Shown here: positions 25,565-33,340 of the stretch, piece by piece
How the letters are laid out: each line of letters opens with the position of its first letter
Position numbering within the stretch: the stretch's first letter is position 1
Source of the DNA: Acidimicrobiaceae bacterium
Lineage (GTDB): Bacteria > Actinomycetota > Acidimicrobiia > Acidimicrobiales > RAAP-2
Assembly: GCA_027306605.1 (NCBI GenBank)
Contig: DAHUZK010000005.1
Span: 1 to 43,133 of the forward strand
DNA: 43,133 nucleotides
Direction: 5' to 3'
Made by a program: the position numbers and the translations under genes
The notes under the pieces: model-generated
The model's input: only the letters and a program-made list of their open reading frames with translations
Database searches by the model: none
Told to the model about the DNA's origin: nothing

Positions 25565-26746
25565 ATGGCGGCCGAGTCCCATGACACCTGGCGGTCGAAG
25601 TTCTCGGGGAGCGCGGAGCGGCGCGGTATCCCCCTCGGAACGATCGTTGTCTCGGTCGTCACGGTCATCGTCCTCTTGGACCTCAACGCCGCGTTCATCC
25701 TCGGTTTGTGGATTCTTCGCACCATCCTCGTCTACGTGGTCATCGCCTTCTTCTTCACCCTGTTGATGACGCCGGCCACCCGTCTTCTCAGGCGGCGAGG
25801 CATGACGCACGGCGGGGCGACCCTCGTGGTCTTTCTCCTCGGCGCGCTCATCCTTCTCGGTCTGGTCTACCTGTTCACCGAGCCTCTCGTGACCGCTGCC
25901 GTGCACTTCGGCAAGCAGGTCCCGGACCTGGTCAAGGAAGCCAAGAAGGGGCACGGTCCGCTCGGCCGCCTCGTCTACAGCCTGCACCTCCAGAAGTACC
26001 TCTCCGAGGGATCGGCGAAGCTCACGTCCCAGCTCACCCACGTGTTGAAGCCGGCCACGGCGTTCTCCGTCGGTGCAGCGGCCGTGTCGACCGTCGTCGC
26101 CATCGTGACCATCGCGGTCCTGACCTTCTTCACCATGCTCGAGGCGCCTCGCATGTGGGAGAGCTTCCTCGGGTTGTTCCGGCCCAACACGGCCGAGCGG
26201 CTGCGCGGGGTCGTGGACGACTCGATCCGTTCGGTCACCGGTTACATGCTGGGCAACTTCTTGACGTCGGTCGTCGCCGGGATCATCTCGGGCGCGACGC
26301 TCGCCATCCTCGGGGTGCCCTTCGCCCTCTTGCTCGGGATCTTCGTGGCCCTGGTCGACCTGCTGCCGCTCGTGGGCGGCCTGTTGGCCGGTGTCCCGGT
26401 CGTCATCATCGCCGCCATCCACTCGGTCCCGGCGGGCATCATCATGCTCATCGTCTTCCTGGCCTACCAGCAGATCGAGAACCACGTGCTGAACCCGATC
26501 ATCATGAGCAAGACGGTGCGGCTGAACCCGTTCTGGGTCCTGATCGCCGTTCTCGTGGGCGCCACGTTGGGTGGCAAGGTGGCCGGTGGGTTGGGGAGCT
26601 TCGTCGGGGCGTTGATCGGCATCCCGATGGGCGGCGCCATCCAGGTCATCGTGCGCGAGCTCCGGCGTGGACCCGACGCCATGGCGGTGCAGAGCGAGGT
26701 CGTGCCGGAGGCGGCGGTGGGGTCGGACCAGCCGAACGACATCTGA
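25565..26746 (+). CDS. AI-2E family transporter (PerM/UPF0118 permease)
   Basis: Integral membrane protein of 393 residues with about eight helices, of the AI-2E/PerM exporter-like family. Family marks include the paired N-terminal helices, a long extracytoplasmic loop after LFTEPLVTAAVHFGKQVPDLV, the LLGIFVALVDLLPLVGGLLAGVPVVI block and YQQIENHVLNPIIMSKTVRLNP near the end. Despite the name, most members have no proven autoinducer role. ATG 25565 (MAAESHDTW) is preferred over upstream ATG 25457, which would overlap the divergent gene. A CAAGCT hexamer (25552-25557) ends 7 bases before it, a weak match to the leaderless -10 pattern. Confidence 0.88.
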   Translation: MAAESHDTWRSKFSGSAERRGIPLGTIVVSVVTVIVLLDLNAAFILGLWILRTILVYVVIAFFFTLLMTPATRLLRRRGMTHGGATLVVFLLGALILLGLVYLFTEPLVTAAVHFGKQVPDLVKEAKKGHGPLGRLVYSLHLQKYLSEGSAKLTSQLTHVLKPATAFSVGAAAVSTVVAIVTIAVLTFFTMLEAPRMWESFLGLFRPNTAERLRGVVDDSIRSVTGYMLGNFLTSVVAGIISGATLAILGVPFALLLGIFVALVDLLPLVGGLLAGVPVVIIAAIHSVPAGIIMLIVFLAYQQIENHVLNPIIMSKTVRLNPFWVLIAVLVGATLGGKVAGGLGSFVGALIGIPMGGAIQVIVRELRRGPDAMAVQSEVVPEAAVGSDQPNDI

Positions 26747-26821
26747 GCGGTGAGCCCGGCCCACCGAGGTCCGCCGGTGTGGGATCACGCCGTGCGTGAG
26801 GGACGCCTCCCAGGCACGAAG

Positions 26822-26843
26822 CCGGCAAAGGACCGGCAAAGGA
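26822..26843 (+). repeat. Two 11-bp direct repeats upstream of the mannosyltransferase/two-component operon
   Basis: CCGGCAAAGGA occurs twice head to tail at 26822-26832 and 26833-26843, about 70 bases upstream of the -10 at 26913. OmpR/PhoB-type response regulators commonly bind tandem half-sites spaced 10-11 bp, and one is encoded by this operon. Confidence 0.5.
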
Positions 26844-26912
26844 CCAGGCCAGGGCGGAAGCAGGTCCGCCCGCCGTACCGACGGGCGAAGGAGCCGACAC
26901 GGCGAGACCCCC

Positions 26913-26918
26913 TAGAAT
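26913..26918 (+). promoter_or_regulatory. Candidate -10 box of a leaderless promoter for the mannosyltransferase operon
   Basis: TAGAAT ends 7 bases before ATG 26926. An earlier in-frame ATG at 26917 lies partly inside this hexamer, so it would be untranscribed; this decides the start in favour of 26926. Confidence 0.55.
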
Positions 26919-26925
26919 GCCGGTC

Positions 26926-27810
26926 ATGAGGCCGCTTGTCGTCGTCCCGACCTACAACGAGTCGGAGAACATCGAGCGGATGCTTCGCCGGATCCATGAG
27001 TGCCTGCCCGCGGCGGGCATCCTCGTCGTCGACGACGGAAGCCCAGACGGTACGGCGGACATCGTGAGAACGGTTGCCGCCGCGGATCCCGGCGTGCACC
27101 TTCTCACCCGTGGTGGCAAGTCCGGGCTCGGCAGCGCCTATCGGGCCGGTTTCGCCTGGGGTCTCGAGCGCGGATACGACGCTTTCGTCGAGATCGACGC
27201 CGACTTCTCGCACGACCCGGCTGCACTGCCCTCGCTGCTGGCCCCCCTCGAGGAGGGCTTCGACGTCTCCATCGGGTCTCGTTACGTCGAGGGCGGGTCC
27301 ATTCCCAACTGGGCCTGGCATCGGCACCTGCTCTCCCGTGGTGGCAACGTCTACGCCTCGAACGTCCTCGGGTTGGGTGTGGCCGACTCGACGGCCGGCT
27401 ACCGGGCCTACTCGGCGCGGATCTTGGGGAAGCTGGACCTCGAACGGATCAGGGCGGAGGGCTACGGCTTCCAGATCGAGATGACCTATCGGGCCAAGCA
27501 GCACGGTGCGGCCATCACGGAGGTGCCCATCAGCTTCGTCGATCGCGCCGCCGGCAAGTCCAAGATGTCCAGCGTCATCGTGGTCGAGGCGCTGGCGCTC
27601 GTGACCTGGTGGGGCCTGGGGCGGATTGCCCACGCCCTGCGCCGTGTCCTCGCCGGCGGCGGACCGGAGGGTGGCGCGACGAGCGAGACGCTCCCCTCGA
27701 GCGGTGCGGACGCGGTCTCGGGCAATGGTGGCAGAGCGGCGCTCACGGGCACACCCCTCAACCGTTCCGAACGTGCGGCGCGTACGCATCGCAAGGTGCG
27801 CTCGCGATGA
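26926..27810 (+). CDS. Polyprenol-monophosphomannose synthase (DPM1-like GT2)
   Basis: GT-A fold transferase moving mannose from GDP-mannose to polyprenyl phosphate at the inner membrane face, feeding lipoglycan synthesis and protein O-mannosylation. The 294 residues start at MRPLVVVPTYNESENI; nucleotide-binding VVDDGSPDGT lies around 34-43 and the metal-binding DAD motif at Asp91/Asp93 (FVEIDADFSHDP). The family-typical GSRYVEGGSIPNW and FVDRAAGKSKMS follow. There is no acyltransferase domain such as that fused in some actinobacterial Ppm1 proteins. The last 50 residues are a Gly/Ser-rich, basic tail without membrane helices. It is first in an operon with the response regulator (13-base gap). 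Confidence 0.9.
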   Translation: MRPLVVVPTYNESENIERMLRRIHECLPAAGILVVDDGSPDGTADIVRTVAAADPGVHLLTRGGKSGLGSAYRAGFAWGLERGYDAFVEIDADFSHDPAALPSLLAPLEEGFDVSIGSRYVEGGSIPNWAWHRHLLSRGGNVYASNVLGLGVADSTAGYRAYSARILGKLDLERIRAEGYGFQIEMTYRAKQHGAAITEVPISFVDRAAGKSKMSSVIVVEALALVTWWGLGRIAHALRRVLAGGGPEGGATSETLPSSGADAVSGNGGRAALTGTPLNRSERAARTHRKVRSR

Positions 27811-27823
27811 GAGCGGGGTCGAG

Positions 27824-28528
27824 GTGACGGTCGAGACCTCGGCAGCCCGGATCCTCGTCGTGGACGACGAGCCCAACATCGCGGACCTCCTGTCGACCGC
27901 GCTGACGTTCGAGGGCTATCAGGTCGGGGTGGCGGCGACCGGCGCCGAGGCGCTCGAGCAGGTGCGCACCTTTCGACCCCATCTGGTGATGCTCGACGTC
28001 ATGCTGCCCGACTTCGACGGGAACGAGGTCTGCCGACGCTTGCGCAACCAGGGCGAGCAGGTGCCCATCGTGTTCCTCACCGCGCGCGACACGACGCAGG
28101 ACAAGGTGGAGGGACTGAGCCTGGGCGACGACTACGTCACCAAGCCGTTCAGCATCGAGGAGCTCACGGCGCGGGTGGGGGCGATCCTGCGACGTACCGG
28201 GGAGCTCGCGGCCGCCGACACGTCCATCCTCCAATTCGCCGACCTCACCATGAACATCGACACGCACGAGGTGTGGCGTGACGATCTCTCCATCGAGTTG
28301 ACGGCAACCGAATTCAACCTGCTGCGGTATCTCCTCGAGAACGCCCGCCGGGTGATCTCCAAATCCGAGCTCCTCGACAACGTGTGGGGCTTCGAGTTCC
28401 ACGGCGATCCCAACATCGTGGAGACCTACATCAGCTACCTCCGCAAGAAGGTCGACGACCGCGATCCGCCGTTGATCCACACCATCCGCCGCGTCGGGTA
28501 CACCCTGCGACTGCCCAGAGAAGGATGA
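27824..28528 (+). CDS. OmpR/PhoB-family response regulator
   Basis: A 234-residue DNA-binding regulator. The receiver domain has the acidic pair Asp14-Asp15, the phospho-acceptor Asp58 in VMLDVMLPDFDG, a Thr in FLTARD and the Lys in YVTKPF. Next to that Lys the usual GADDY is shortened to GDDY. The C-terminal winged helix shows LTATEFNLLRYLLENA and the closing VETYISYLRKKVDD/IRRVGYTLR. The GTG at 27824 is chosen because it places the receiver domain at the normal distance from the N-terminus; the frame is open upstream inside the mannosyltransferase gene. ATGA overlap with the kinase indicates a matched pair. The 11-bp repeats at 26822 are a possible target. Confidence 0.92.
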   Translation: MTVETSAARILVVDDEPNIADLLSTALTFEGYQVGVAATGAEALEQVRTFRPHLVMLDVMLPDFDGNEVCRRLRNQGEQVPIVFLTARDTTQDKVEGLSLGDDYVTKPFSIEELTARVGAILRRTGELAAADTSILQFADLTMNIDTHEVWRDDLSIELTATEFNLLRYLLENARRVISKSELLDNVWGFEFHGDPNIVETYISYLRKKVDDRDPPLIHTIRRVGYTLRLPREG

Positions 28529-30081
28529 GCCTCCAGAAGCGGCTCGTCGCCGTCGTGGCGTTGCTGCTCGTGGTGGGCCTGGCGGTCGCCGACGTGGTCA
28601 TCTACGCCTCGGTGCGCTCCTTCCTCTACGGCCAGGCCGACATCACGCTCGCCCAGAACGAGGCGCTGGGCTTCAACTACCTGAGCTTCGCGGCCAGGCG
28701 TGACCTCCCCGTCACGCAGACCGACTTGTCGCGGCGGGTCTCCACCGACGTCTACCTGACGCTGCTCGGCCGGGACGGGAAGGTCCTCCTGCGCCGCCCG
28801 TCGGGTTCGCCGACGAGGCCGGACCCTGCTCCGCTCCTGACCAAGGGCATTCCCGTCCAGCAGGTCCCCGACATCTACCAGCGCATGCGGGTGGGCCGCT
28901 ACGGCGGACCGTTCCGTCCCGACGCCAACGCCGTCGTGCTGGGCAGCACGGGGGACCCCGACGGCCAGTACCGCACCGTGGCGGTCACGGTCCCGCAGGG
29001 TGTCTTGGTGACGTCCCTGTCGTTGAACCCCACCAACGTCACGCTGGCGTCCCTGCGCCGGGTCGAACTGCTGGCCAGCCTGGCCGTCCTCTTGGCCATG
29101 GGCGTCGTGGTCCTGCTGGTGGTGCGGCGGGGCCTGCGTCCGCTCCGCCAGATGGCCGGTACGGCCGACGCCATCGCCTCGGGTGACCTCACCCGCCGCG
29201 TGCCCGAGGGCAGCCCGGACTCCGAGATCGGGCGGCTGGGCTTTGCCCTGAACGCGATGCTGGCCCAGATCGAAACGGCATTTGCCGAGAAATCCGCGTC
29301 GGAGGAGCGGCTGCGCCAGTTCGTGGCCGACGCCTCGCACGAATTGCGCACGCCGCTGACGTCCATCCGCGGCTATGCCGAGCTGCTCGGCCGCGGCGGT
29401 TTCGCCGACGAGGCCGGGCGGGACAAGGCGCTCAAGAGGATCGAGCAGGAGGCCGCCCGCATGGGCGGCCTGGTCGAGGACCTGCTCCTCCTGGCGGAAT
29501 TGGACCGGGGCCGCCCCTTGCGCTCCGAGCCGGTCGACCTGCGGCGGGTGTGCGCCGACGCCGTCGGCGACTCGAACGCCATGCCACACGACCATGTGCT
29601 CTTGCTCGAGCCCGGACCGACGGCGGTCGTCCTCGGTGACCCCGAGCGCCTGGCCCAGGTCGCCCACAACCTCGTTCGCAACGCGCTGGCGCACACCCCG
29701 GCCGGCACCGAGGTGCGCGTGTCGACGGGGGTTGACCACGACATGGGCTTCATCAAGGTCTCCGACGACGGCCCGGGGATCCCGCCCGAGAAGACGGCCC
29801 GGGTCTTCGACCGCTTCTACCAGAGCGATCCGTCCCGCTCGGCATCGGGCACCGGGTTGGGCCTTGCGATCGTGCGAGCGATCGCCGAGGCGCTGCACGG
29901 CACGGCCGAGGTCGTACCGACGTCGACGGCCGGTGCCACGGTGCTGGTCGAGATCCCGCTCGCCTCGCCTGTCCTCTCGAAGGACGCACCCGCCGGAGCC
30001 CACACGGGCACCGGCGGATCCGGCGAGCGTGACCGGTCCGGGGAGAGCGCGCCACCCGTGCGCTCAGCGCAGCTGCGCTGA
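28525..30081 (+). CDS. Sensor histidine kinase (EnvZ/TcrY/MtrB-like, HAMP-HisKA-HATPase)
   Basis: Membrane-bound kinase of 518 residues, partner of the preceding regulator. Transmembrane helix 1 (about 8-30), an extracytoplasmic sensor of roughly 150 residues, helix 2 (about 185-206), then HAMP, the dimerisation domain with His272 in ADASHELRTPL, and the ATPase with N box NLVRNALAHT, G1 DDGPGIPPE, F box RVFDRFY and G2 GTGLGLAI. The tail is disordered. The ligand cannot be read from sequence. The gene ends inside an 18-bp perfect palindrome shared with the convergent menF; as a result both proteins end in SAQLR. Confidence 0.93.
   Translation: MSLQKRLVAVVALLLVVGLAVADVVIYASVRSFLYGQADITLAQNEALGFNYLSFAARRDLPVTQTDLSRRVSTDVYLTLLGRDGKVLLRRPSGSPTRPDPAPLLTKGIPVQQVPDIYQRMRVGRYGGPFRPDANAVVLGSTGDPDGQYRTVAVTVPQGVLVTSLSLNPTNVTLASLRRVELLASLAVLLAMGVVVLLVVRRGLRPLRQMAGTADAIASGDLTRRVPEGSPDSEIGRLGFALNAMLAQIETAFAEKSASEERLRQFVADASHELRTPLTSIRGYAELLGRGGFADEAGRDKALKRIEQEAARMGGLVEDLLLLAELDRGRPLRSEPVDLRRVCADAVGDSNAMPHDHVLLLEPGPTAVVLGDPERLAQVAHNLVRNALAHTPAGTEVRVSTGVDHDMGFIKVSDDGPGIPPEKTARVFDRFYQSDPSRSASGTGLGLAIVRAIAEALHGTAEVVPTSTAGATVLVEIPLASPVLSKDAPAGAHTGTGGSGERDRSGESAPPVRSAQLR
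30064..30081. terminator. 18-bp perfect palindrome forming the whole overlap of two convergent genes
   Basis: TCAGCGCAGCTGCGCTGA is its own reverse complement and equals the overlap between the histidine-kinase gene and menF, including both stops. A transcript from either strand could fold a 7-bp stem with an AGCT loop. There is no U-run; a bidirectional terminator is possible but unproven. Confidence 0.45.
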
Positions 30082-31347
30082 AGCGCCGGGGACCACGGCG
30101 TCGAGAACCGTGGTCAGCTTGAGGTCCGCTTCGGCGGCCTCTGTATCCGGATCGGAGTCGGCGACGATGCCGCCCCCGGCCCGCAGGGTCACCGAGGTGC
30201 CCCTGTCGTCCAGCCGGGCGCTGCGGATCCCGATCATCCACTCGCCGTCTCCGGACGCGCCGACCCAGCCGACCGGACCCGCCCAGTAGCCGCGCGACCC
30301 TGCCTCGTGGGCACGCTGGAAGGCCAGGGCCTCGTCACGGGGCGTGCCTCCGACGGCCGGGGTGGGGTGGAGCGGGGCCAGGAGCTCGAGGACTCCCGCC
30401 GGGGGCTCGATGAGCCGTCCTTCGATCCGAGAGCCGAGGTGCGCCACCGAGCGGAAGGCCACCAGTGAGGGTTCGGCCGGGACCGTCAGCTCCGCACAGA
30501 ACGGCGACAGCACGTCCGCGATGGCGTCGACGACGTAGCGGTGCTCGACCTGGTTCTTCTCGGACCGCGCGAGATCGCGTTGGGCGTCGGCGTCGCGACG
30601 GGCGGTGTCACCCCGGGGCACGGTGCCTGCCAGTGGATGGCTGGTGACGCGGTCGCCGTGGCGGGCCACCAGCAGCTCGGGGCTCGCGCCGAAGAAGGTG
30701 CCGTCCGGGACGGGCATGGAGAAGACCGTGCAGTGGGGCTCTGCGCTTCGAAGGCGCCGGAGCACCTCGGCCAGCCGGAGCGGTCCGCCGAGCTCGACCA
30801 CGACCGAGCGGGACAGGACGACCTTGCGCAGAGCCGCCCTCGGGGCAGCCATGCGCACCACGGCCTGGCGGACCAGCGCGGCATAGCCCGTGGCGGTCAT
30901 TTCGGGCGTGACGCCGACGACGCGGGGATCCTTGTCGACGTCGGGGGTGGCGCCGTACTGCCAGATCACGGCGTCGAACAGCTCCTCGGTATCGGGCAGG
31001 GGCGCGTCGGCCGGCCCGACCGCCGTCGCCCAGCGCCGGGTGACGCCTCCGGCGTCGCGGGCGATGCCCAGGGTGAAGCGGGGGATGACGAGATGCCCGG
31101 CCATCGCGGCGTCGAATGGCAGGGCACCGAGCGCGACCGGCCCTGAACCGAGGGTGCGGACGGGGTCGTCGCAGGGGATGCCGGCGAGCGCGGCTCCGGC
31201 CTGCGTCGCCTGGACCATGTGCGCCGTGCCCCAGCCGACCAACGTCAACCCCGGTCGGTCGAAGAGCACGGTGGGGCTGCCGTCGAATTCCAGCGGATCG
31301 GGTCCGTACTCGAGCGGGACCGAGCGAGCGTGCAGCCCGCCCTTCAT
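30064..31347 (-). CDS. menF: Isochorismate synthase (MenF-type)
   Basis: Chorismate-binding enzyme converting chorismate to isochorismate, the entry to menaquinone (or siderophore) synthesis. The 427 residues contain the C-terminal chorismate-utilising blocks: KVVLSRSVVVEL, FFGASPELLVARHGDRVTSHPLAGTVPRG, SEKNQVEHRYVVDAI, HLGSRIEGRL, LHPTPAVGGTPRDEAL and the final GPVGWVGASGDGEWMIGIRSA and AGGGIVADSDPDTEAAE. ATG 31347 overlaps the menG stop (ATGA). The menG neighbour favours menaquinone; an entC/dhbC role in siderophore synthesis cannot be excluded, but no dhb genes are present. It overlaps the convergent kinase gene by 18 bases. Confidence 0.88.
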   Translation of the reverse strand: MKGGLHARSVPLEYGPDPLEFDGSPTVLFDRPGLTLVGWGTAHMVQATQAGAALAGIPCDDPVRTLGSGPVALGALPFDAAMAGHLVIPRFTLGIARDAGGVTRRWATAVGPADAPLPDTEELFDAVIWQYGATPDVDKDPRVVGVTPEMTATGYAALVRQAVVRMAAPRAALRKVVLSRSVVVELGGPLRLAEVLRRLRSAEPHCTVFSMPVPDGTFFGASPELLVARHGDRVTSHPLAGTVPRGDTARRDADAQRDLARSEKNQVEHRYVVDAIADVLSPFCAELTVPAEPSLVAFRSVAHLGSRIEGRLIEPPAGVLELLAPLHPTPAVGGTPRDEALAFQRAHEAGSRGYWAGPVGWVGASGDGEWMIGIRSARLDDRGTSVTLRAGGGIVADSDPDTEAAEADLKLTTVLDAVVPGASAQLR

Positions 31348-32066
31348 GACGTGGGTACCCCGGTCCTGGTGGCGAGGACGAGCTGGCTCAACCCTCCGGC
31401 CAGGGGCCGGATGCCGACGGCGGAGAACCCGCTCTCCCGCAGCATGCGGCGCAGGGTGGAGCCCGGCGGCAGATAGGCGACCGAGCGGGGGAGGTAGCGA
31501 TAGGCCTGCCTGTCCGAGACGGCGCCACCGAGCAAGGGGACGGCCCGGGTGAACCAGACGTCGTATCCGGCGCGCCACAGGCGCGACGTCGGCGCGTCGA
31601 CCTCGAGAAGGGACAGCCGTCCGCCGGGCCGGAGCACACGGGCGCATTCGGCGAGCGTGGCCGGGAGGTCCGTGAAGTTGCGCAGCGCGTAGCCGCACAG
31701 CAGACCGTCGAATGCCCCGTCGGCGAACGGCATCCGGCTGCCGTCGGCCTCGATCAGCGGCACTCCGGTGCGGTTGGCCGCGAGCATGCCCGCGCTGAGG
31801 TCCGTCCCCACGACCCTGTATCCGCGTCGGAGCGCGAGTCGTGTCAGGTCACCGGTCCCGCAGGCCAGGTCGAGGATCCGTGCCTCTTCGGGAAGGCCCA
31901 GGGCCGCCACGGCTCCGTGCCGCCACGACTGGTCCAGCCCGAACGTCATCAGGCGGTTCATGAGGTCGTAGCGCGGGGCGATCGTGTCGAACATCGCTCG
32001 TACCCGCGCCGTCTTCTCCGGGCCGGTGGGCAGTGGCGGCGATGGCTCCTTTCGACGGCGAGCCAC
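31344..32066 (-). CDS. menG: Demethylmenaquinone methyltransferase (MenG/UbiE)
   Basis: SAM-dependent C-methylation of demethylmenaquinone, the last step of menaquinone synthesis. The 240 residues match the UbiE/MenG signature: VRAMFDTIAPRYDLMNRLMTFGLDQSWR, SAM loop LDLACGTGDLT, acidic GTDLSAGML and the second signature GYALRNFTDL. The C-terminal part VAYLPPGSTLRRMLRESGF is typical of actinobacterial copies. The start is a GTG at 32066, 14 bases after the maoC stop. It is coupled by ATGA overlap to menF, so two menaquinone steps are co-expressed. Confidence 0.9.
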   Translation of the reverse strand: MARRRKEPSPPLPTGPEKTARVRAMFDTIAPRYDLMNRLMTFGLDQSWRHGAVAALGLPEEARILDLACGTGDLTRLALRRGYRVVGTDLSAGMLAANRTGVPLIEADGSRMPFADGAFDGLLCGYALRNFTDLPATLAECARVLRPGGRLSLLEVDAPTSRLWRAGYDVWFTRAVPLLGGAVSDRQAYRYLPRSVAYLPPGSTLRRMLRESGFSAVGIRPLAGGLSQLVLATRTGVPTS

Positions 32067-32080
32067 GAGGCGGTGCGCGC

Positions 32081-32536
32081 TCAGCGGTAGTAGCGGTAGA
32101 CCACCTGGGCGACGCAGGCGGGCTTGGGTGCGTCCTTGACCTCCATCACAAGGTCATAGGTCACCTGGATCCCGCCCTCCACGTTTTCGACCCCGGCCAC
32201 CGTCACGCCCATCCGGAGTTGAGCTCCGACCGGCACGGGGGAGGGGAAGCGGACCTTGTTGCACCCGTAATTGACGCCGAACTTCATGTTCTCCACCCGG
32301 ATGATCTTGTTCAGGAGCACCGGTGCCAGCGACAAGGTCAGATAGCCGTGGGCGATCGCGGTGCCGAAGGGTCCGTCCTTGGCGCGCTCGGGATCCACGT
32401 GGATCCACTGGTGGTCGTCGGTCGCGTCGGCGAACAGGTTGACCCGTTCCTGGGTGATCGTCTCCCATTCCGAGTGGCCGAGCTCCTTGCCGGCAAGATC
32501 GTGGAAGGCGTCGACGCCGTCGACGGTGGTAGTCAT
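32081..32536 (-). CDS. MaoC-family hot-dog dehydratase/enoyl-CoA hydratase
   Basis: A 151-residue single hot-dog protein. The hydratase-2 motif is clear: FADATDDHQWIHVDPERA followed by GPFGTAIAHGYLTLSL, with the catalytic Asp (40/41) and His46. Such proteins hydrate trans-2-enoyl-CoA to (R)-3-hydroxyacyl-CoA in lipid metabolism or polyhydroxyalkanoate supply. ATG 32536 has a good GAGGAG ribosome-binding site 7 bases upstream. A minus-strand TAGCGT (32582-32577) would give a leader of about 34 bases, so this gene, unlike many here, seems to have a conventional leader. It heads maoC-menG-menF; the metabolic link with menaquinone genes is unclear. Confidence 0.88.
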   Translation of the reverse strand: MTTTVDGVDAFHDLAGKELGHSEWETITQERVNLFADATDDHQWIHVDPERAKDGPFGTAIAHGYLTLSLAPVLLNKIIRVENMKFGVNYGCNKVRFPSPVPVGAQLRMGVTVAGVENVEGGIQVTYDLVMEVKDAPKPACVAQVVYRYYR

Positions 32537-32602
32537 GCTGCGCTCCTCGCTGCTCAGGTTTCGCTTCCGCCGGTGGACGCTACCCGCGTCGGGGGAGGTC
32601 AC

Positions 32603-32608
32603 TACGCT
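32603..32608 (+). promoter_or_regulatory. Candidate -10 box of a leaderless promoter for the VIT-family gene
   Basis: TACGCT ends 7 bases before ATG 32616. It lies 20 bases from the divergent minus-strand TAGCGT (32582-32577) serving maoC, so the two promoters overlap. Confidence 0.5.
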
Positions 32609-32615
32609 GACGACG

Positions 32616-33338
32616 ATGAGCAGCGCGCGCGAGCACGACCCCGTACAGGTGCACCACCACCGGGACGTGCGAGGTGGTGGGGCCCGGGCGGCCGTCTTCG
32701 GGATCAGCGACGGCCTCGTGACCAACGTGTCCCTGGTCCTGGGCATGGCCGGGGCCAACCCCGGCGGAGCGATCGTACGGCTGGCCGGTGTGGCGGGGCT
32801 CGTGGCCGGGTCGTTCTCCATGGCGGCGGGGGAGTACCTGTCCATGACGGCGCAACGGGAACTGATGGAACGGGAGCTCGAGGTGGAGCGCCGCTCGCTC
32901 CGGCGCAGCCCTGAAGGGGAGGCGGCGGAGCTGCGCCGCATCTACGTCCGGAAGGGGATCGATCCCGCGGTCGCCAGCGAAATGGTCGACCAGGTCATGC
33001 AGGATCCCGACCTCGCCCTCGAAACGCACGCCCGCGAGGAGCTCGGGATCTCCATGCAGGGCCTGGGCTCGCCGTGGCAGGCAGCGGCGGCCTCCTTCAT
33101 CACCTTCGCCCTGGGTGCCTTCGTCCCCTTGGCCCCGTGGCTGTTCACCTCCGGCACGGTGGCCATCGTCCTCTCCGTGGTGTTGGGCGGGCTGGCGGCG
33201 CTCACGGTGGGAGCGGTGCAGGCGCGGTTCACCGAGCGGCCGGCGTTTGTCTCGGCTCTCCGTCAGCTCGCCGTGACGACGGTCGCGGCGGCGGTGACGT
33301 TCGGGGTCGGAAAAGGCATCGGCACGGGCGTCAGCTGA
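32616..33338 (+). CDS. VIT1/CCC1-family iron/manganese transporter
   Basis: A 240-residue membrane protein of the vacuolar iron transporter family, probably exporting Fe2+ or Mn2+ and so guarding against metal excess. Helix 1 is GGGARAAVFGISDGLVTNVSLVLGM, with the conserved Asp used in ion passage; helix 2 carries AGSFSMAAGEYLSMTAQREL with conserved Met and Glu. A Glu-rich helical cytoplasmic domain (about 90-150) corresponds to the metal-binding domain of plant VIT1, followed by three more helices. The ATG is leaderless by spacing. The stop overlaps the convergent mshD stop within CGTCAGCTGACG. Confidence 0.9.
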   Translation: MSSAREHDPVQVHHHRDVRGGGARAAVFGISDGLVTNVSLVLGMAGANPGGAIVRLAGVAGLVAGSFSMAAGEYLSMTAQRELMERELEVERRSLRRSPEGEAAELRRIYVRKGIDPAVASEMVDQVMQDPDLALETHAREELGISMQGLGSPWQAAAASFITFALGAFVPLAPWLFTSGTVAIVLSVVLGGLAALTVGAVQARFTERPAFVSALRQLAVTTVAAAVTFGVGKGIGTGVS

Positions 33339-33340
33339 CG
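33329..33340. terminator. 12-bp palindrome spanning the overlapping stops of the VIT gene and mshD
   Basis: CGTCAGCTGACG is fully self-complementary and contains both TGA stops; the two coding regions overlap by 8 bases (33331-33338). Both proteins end in VS as a consequence. It is too short for a strong hairpin, so its role as a terminator is doubtful. Confidence 0.35.

Noticed and set aside
26917..26919. Earlier ATG for the polyprenol-P-mannose synthase
   Set aside because: It overlaps the TAGAAT -10 hexamer, so it would lie upstream of the transcription start; ATG 26926 fits the 7-base leaderless spacing.
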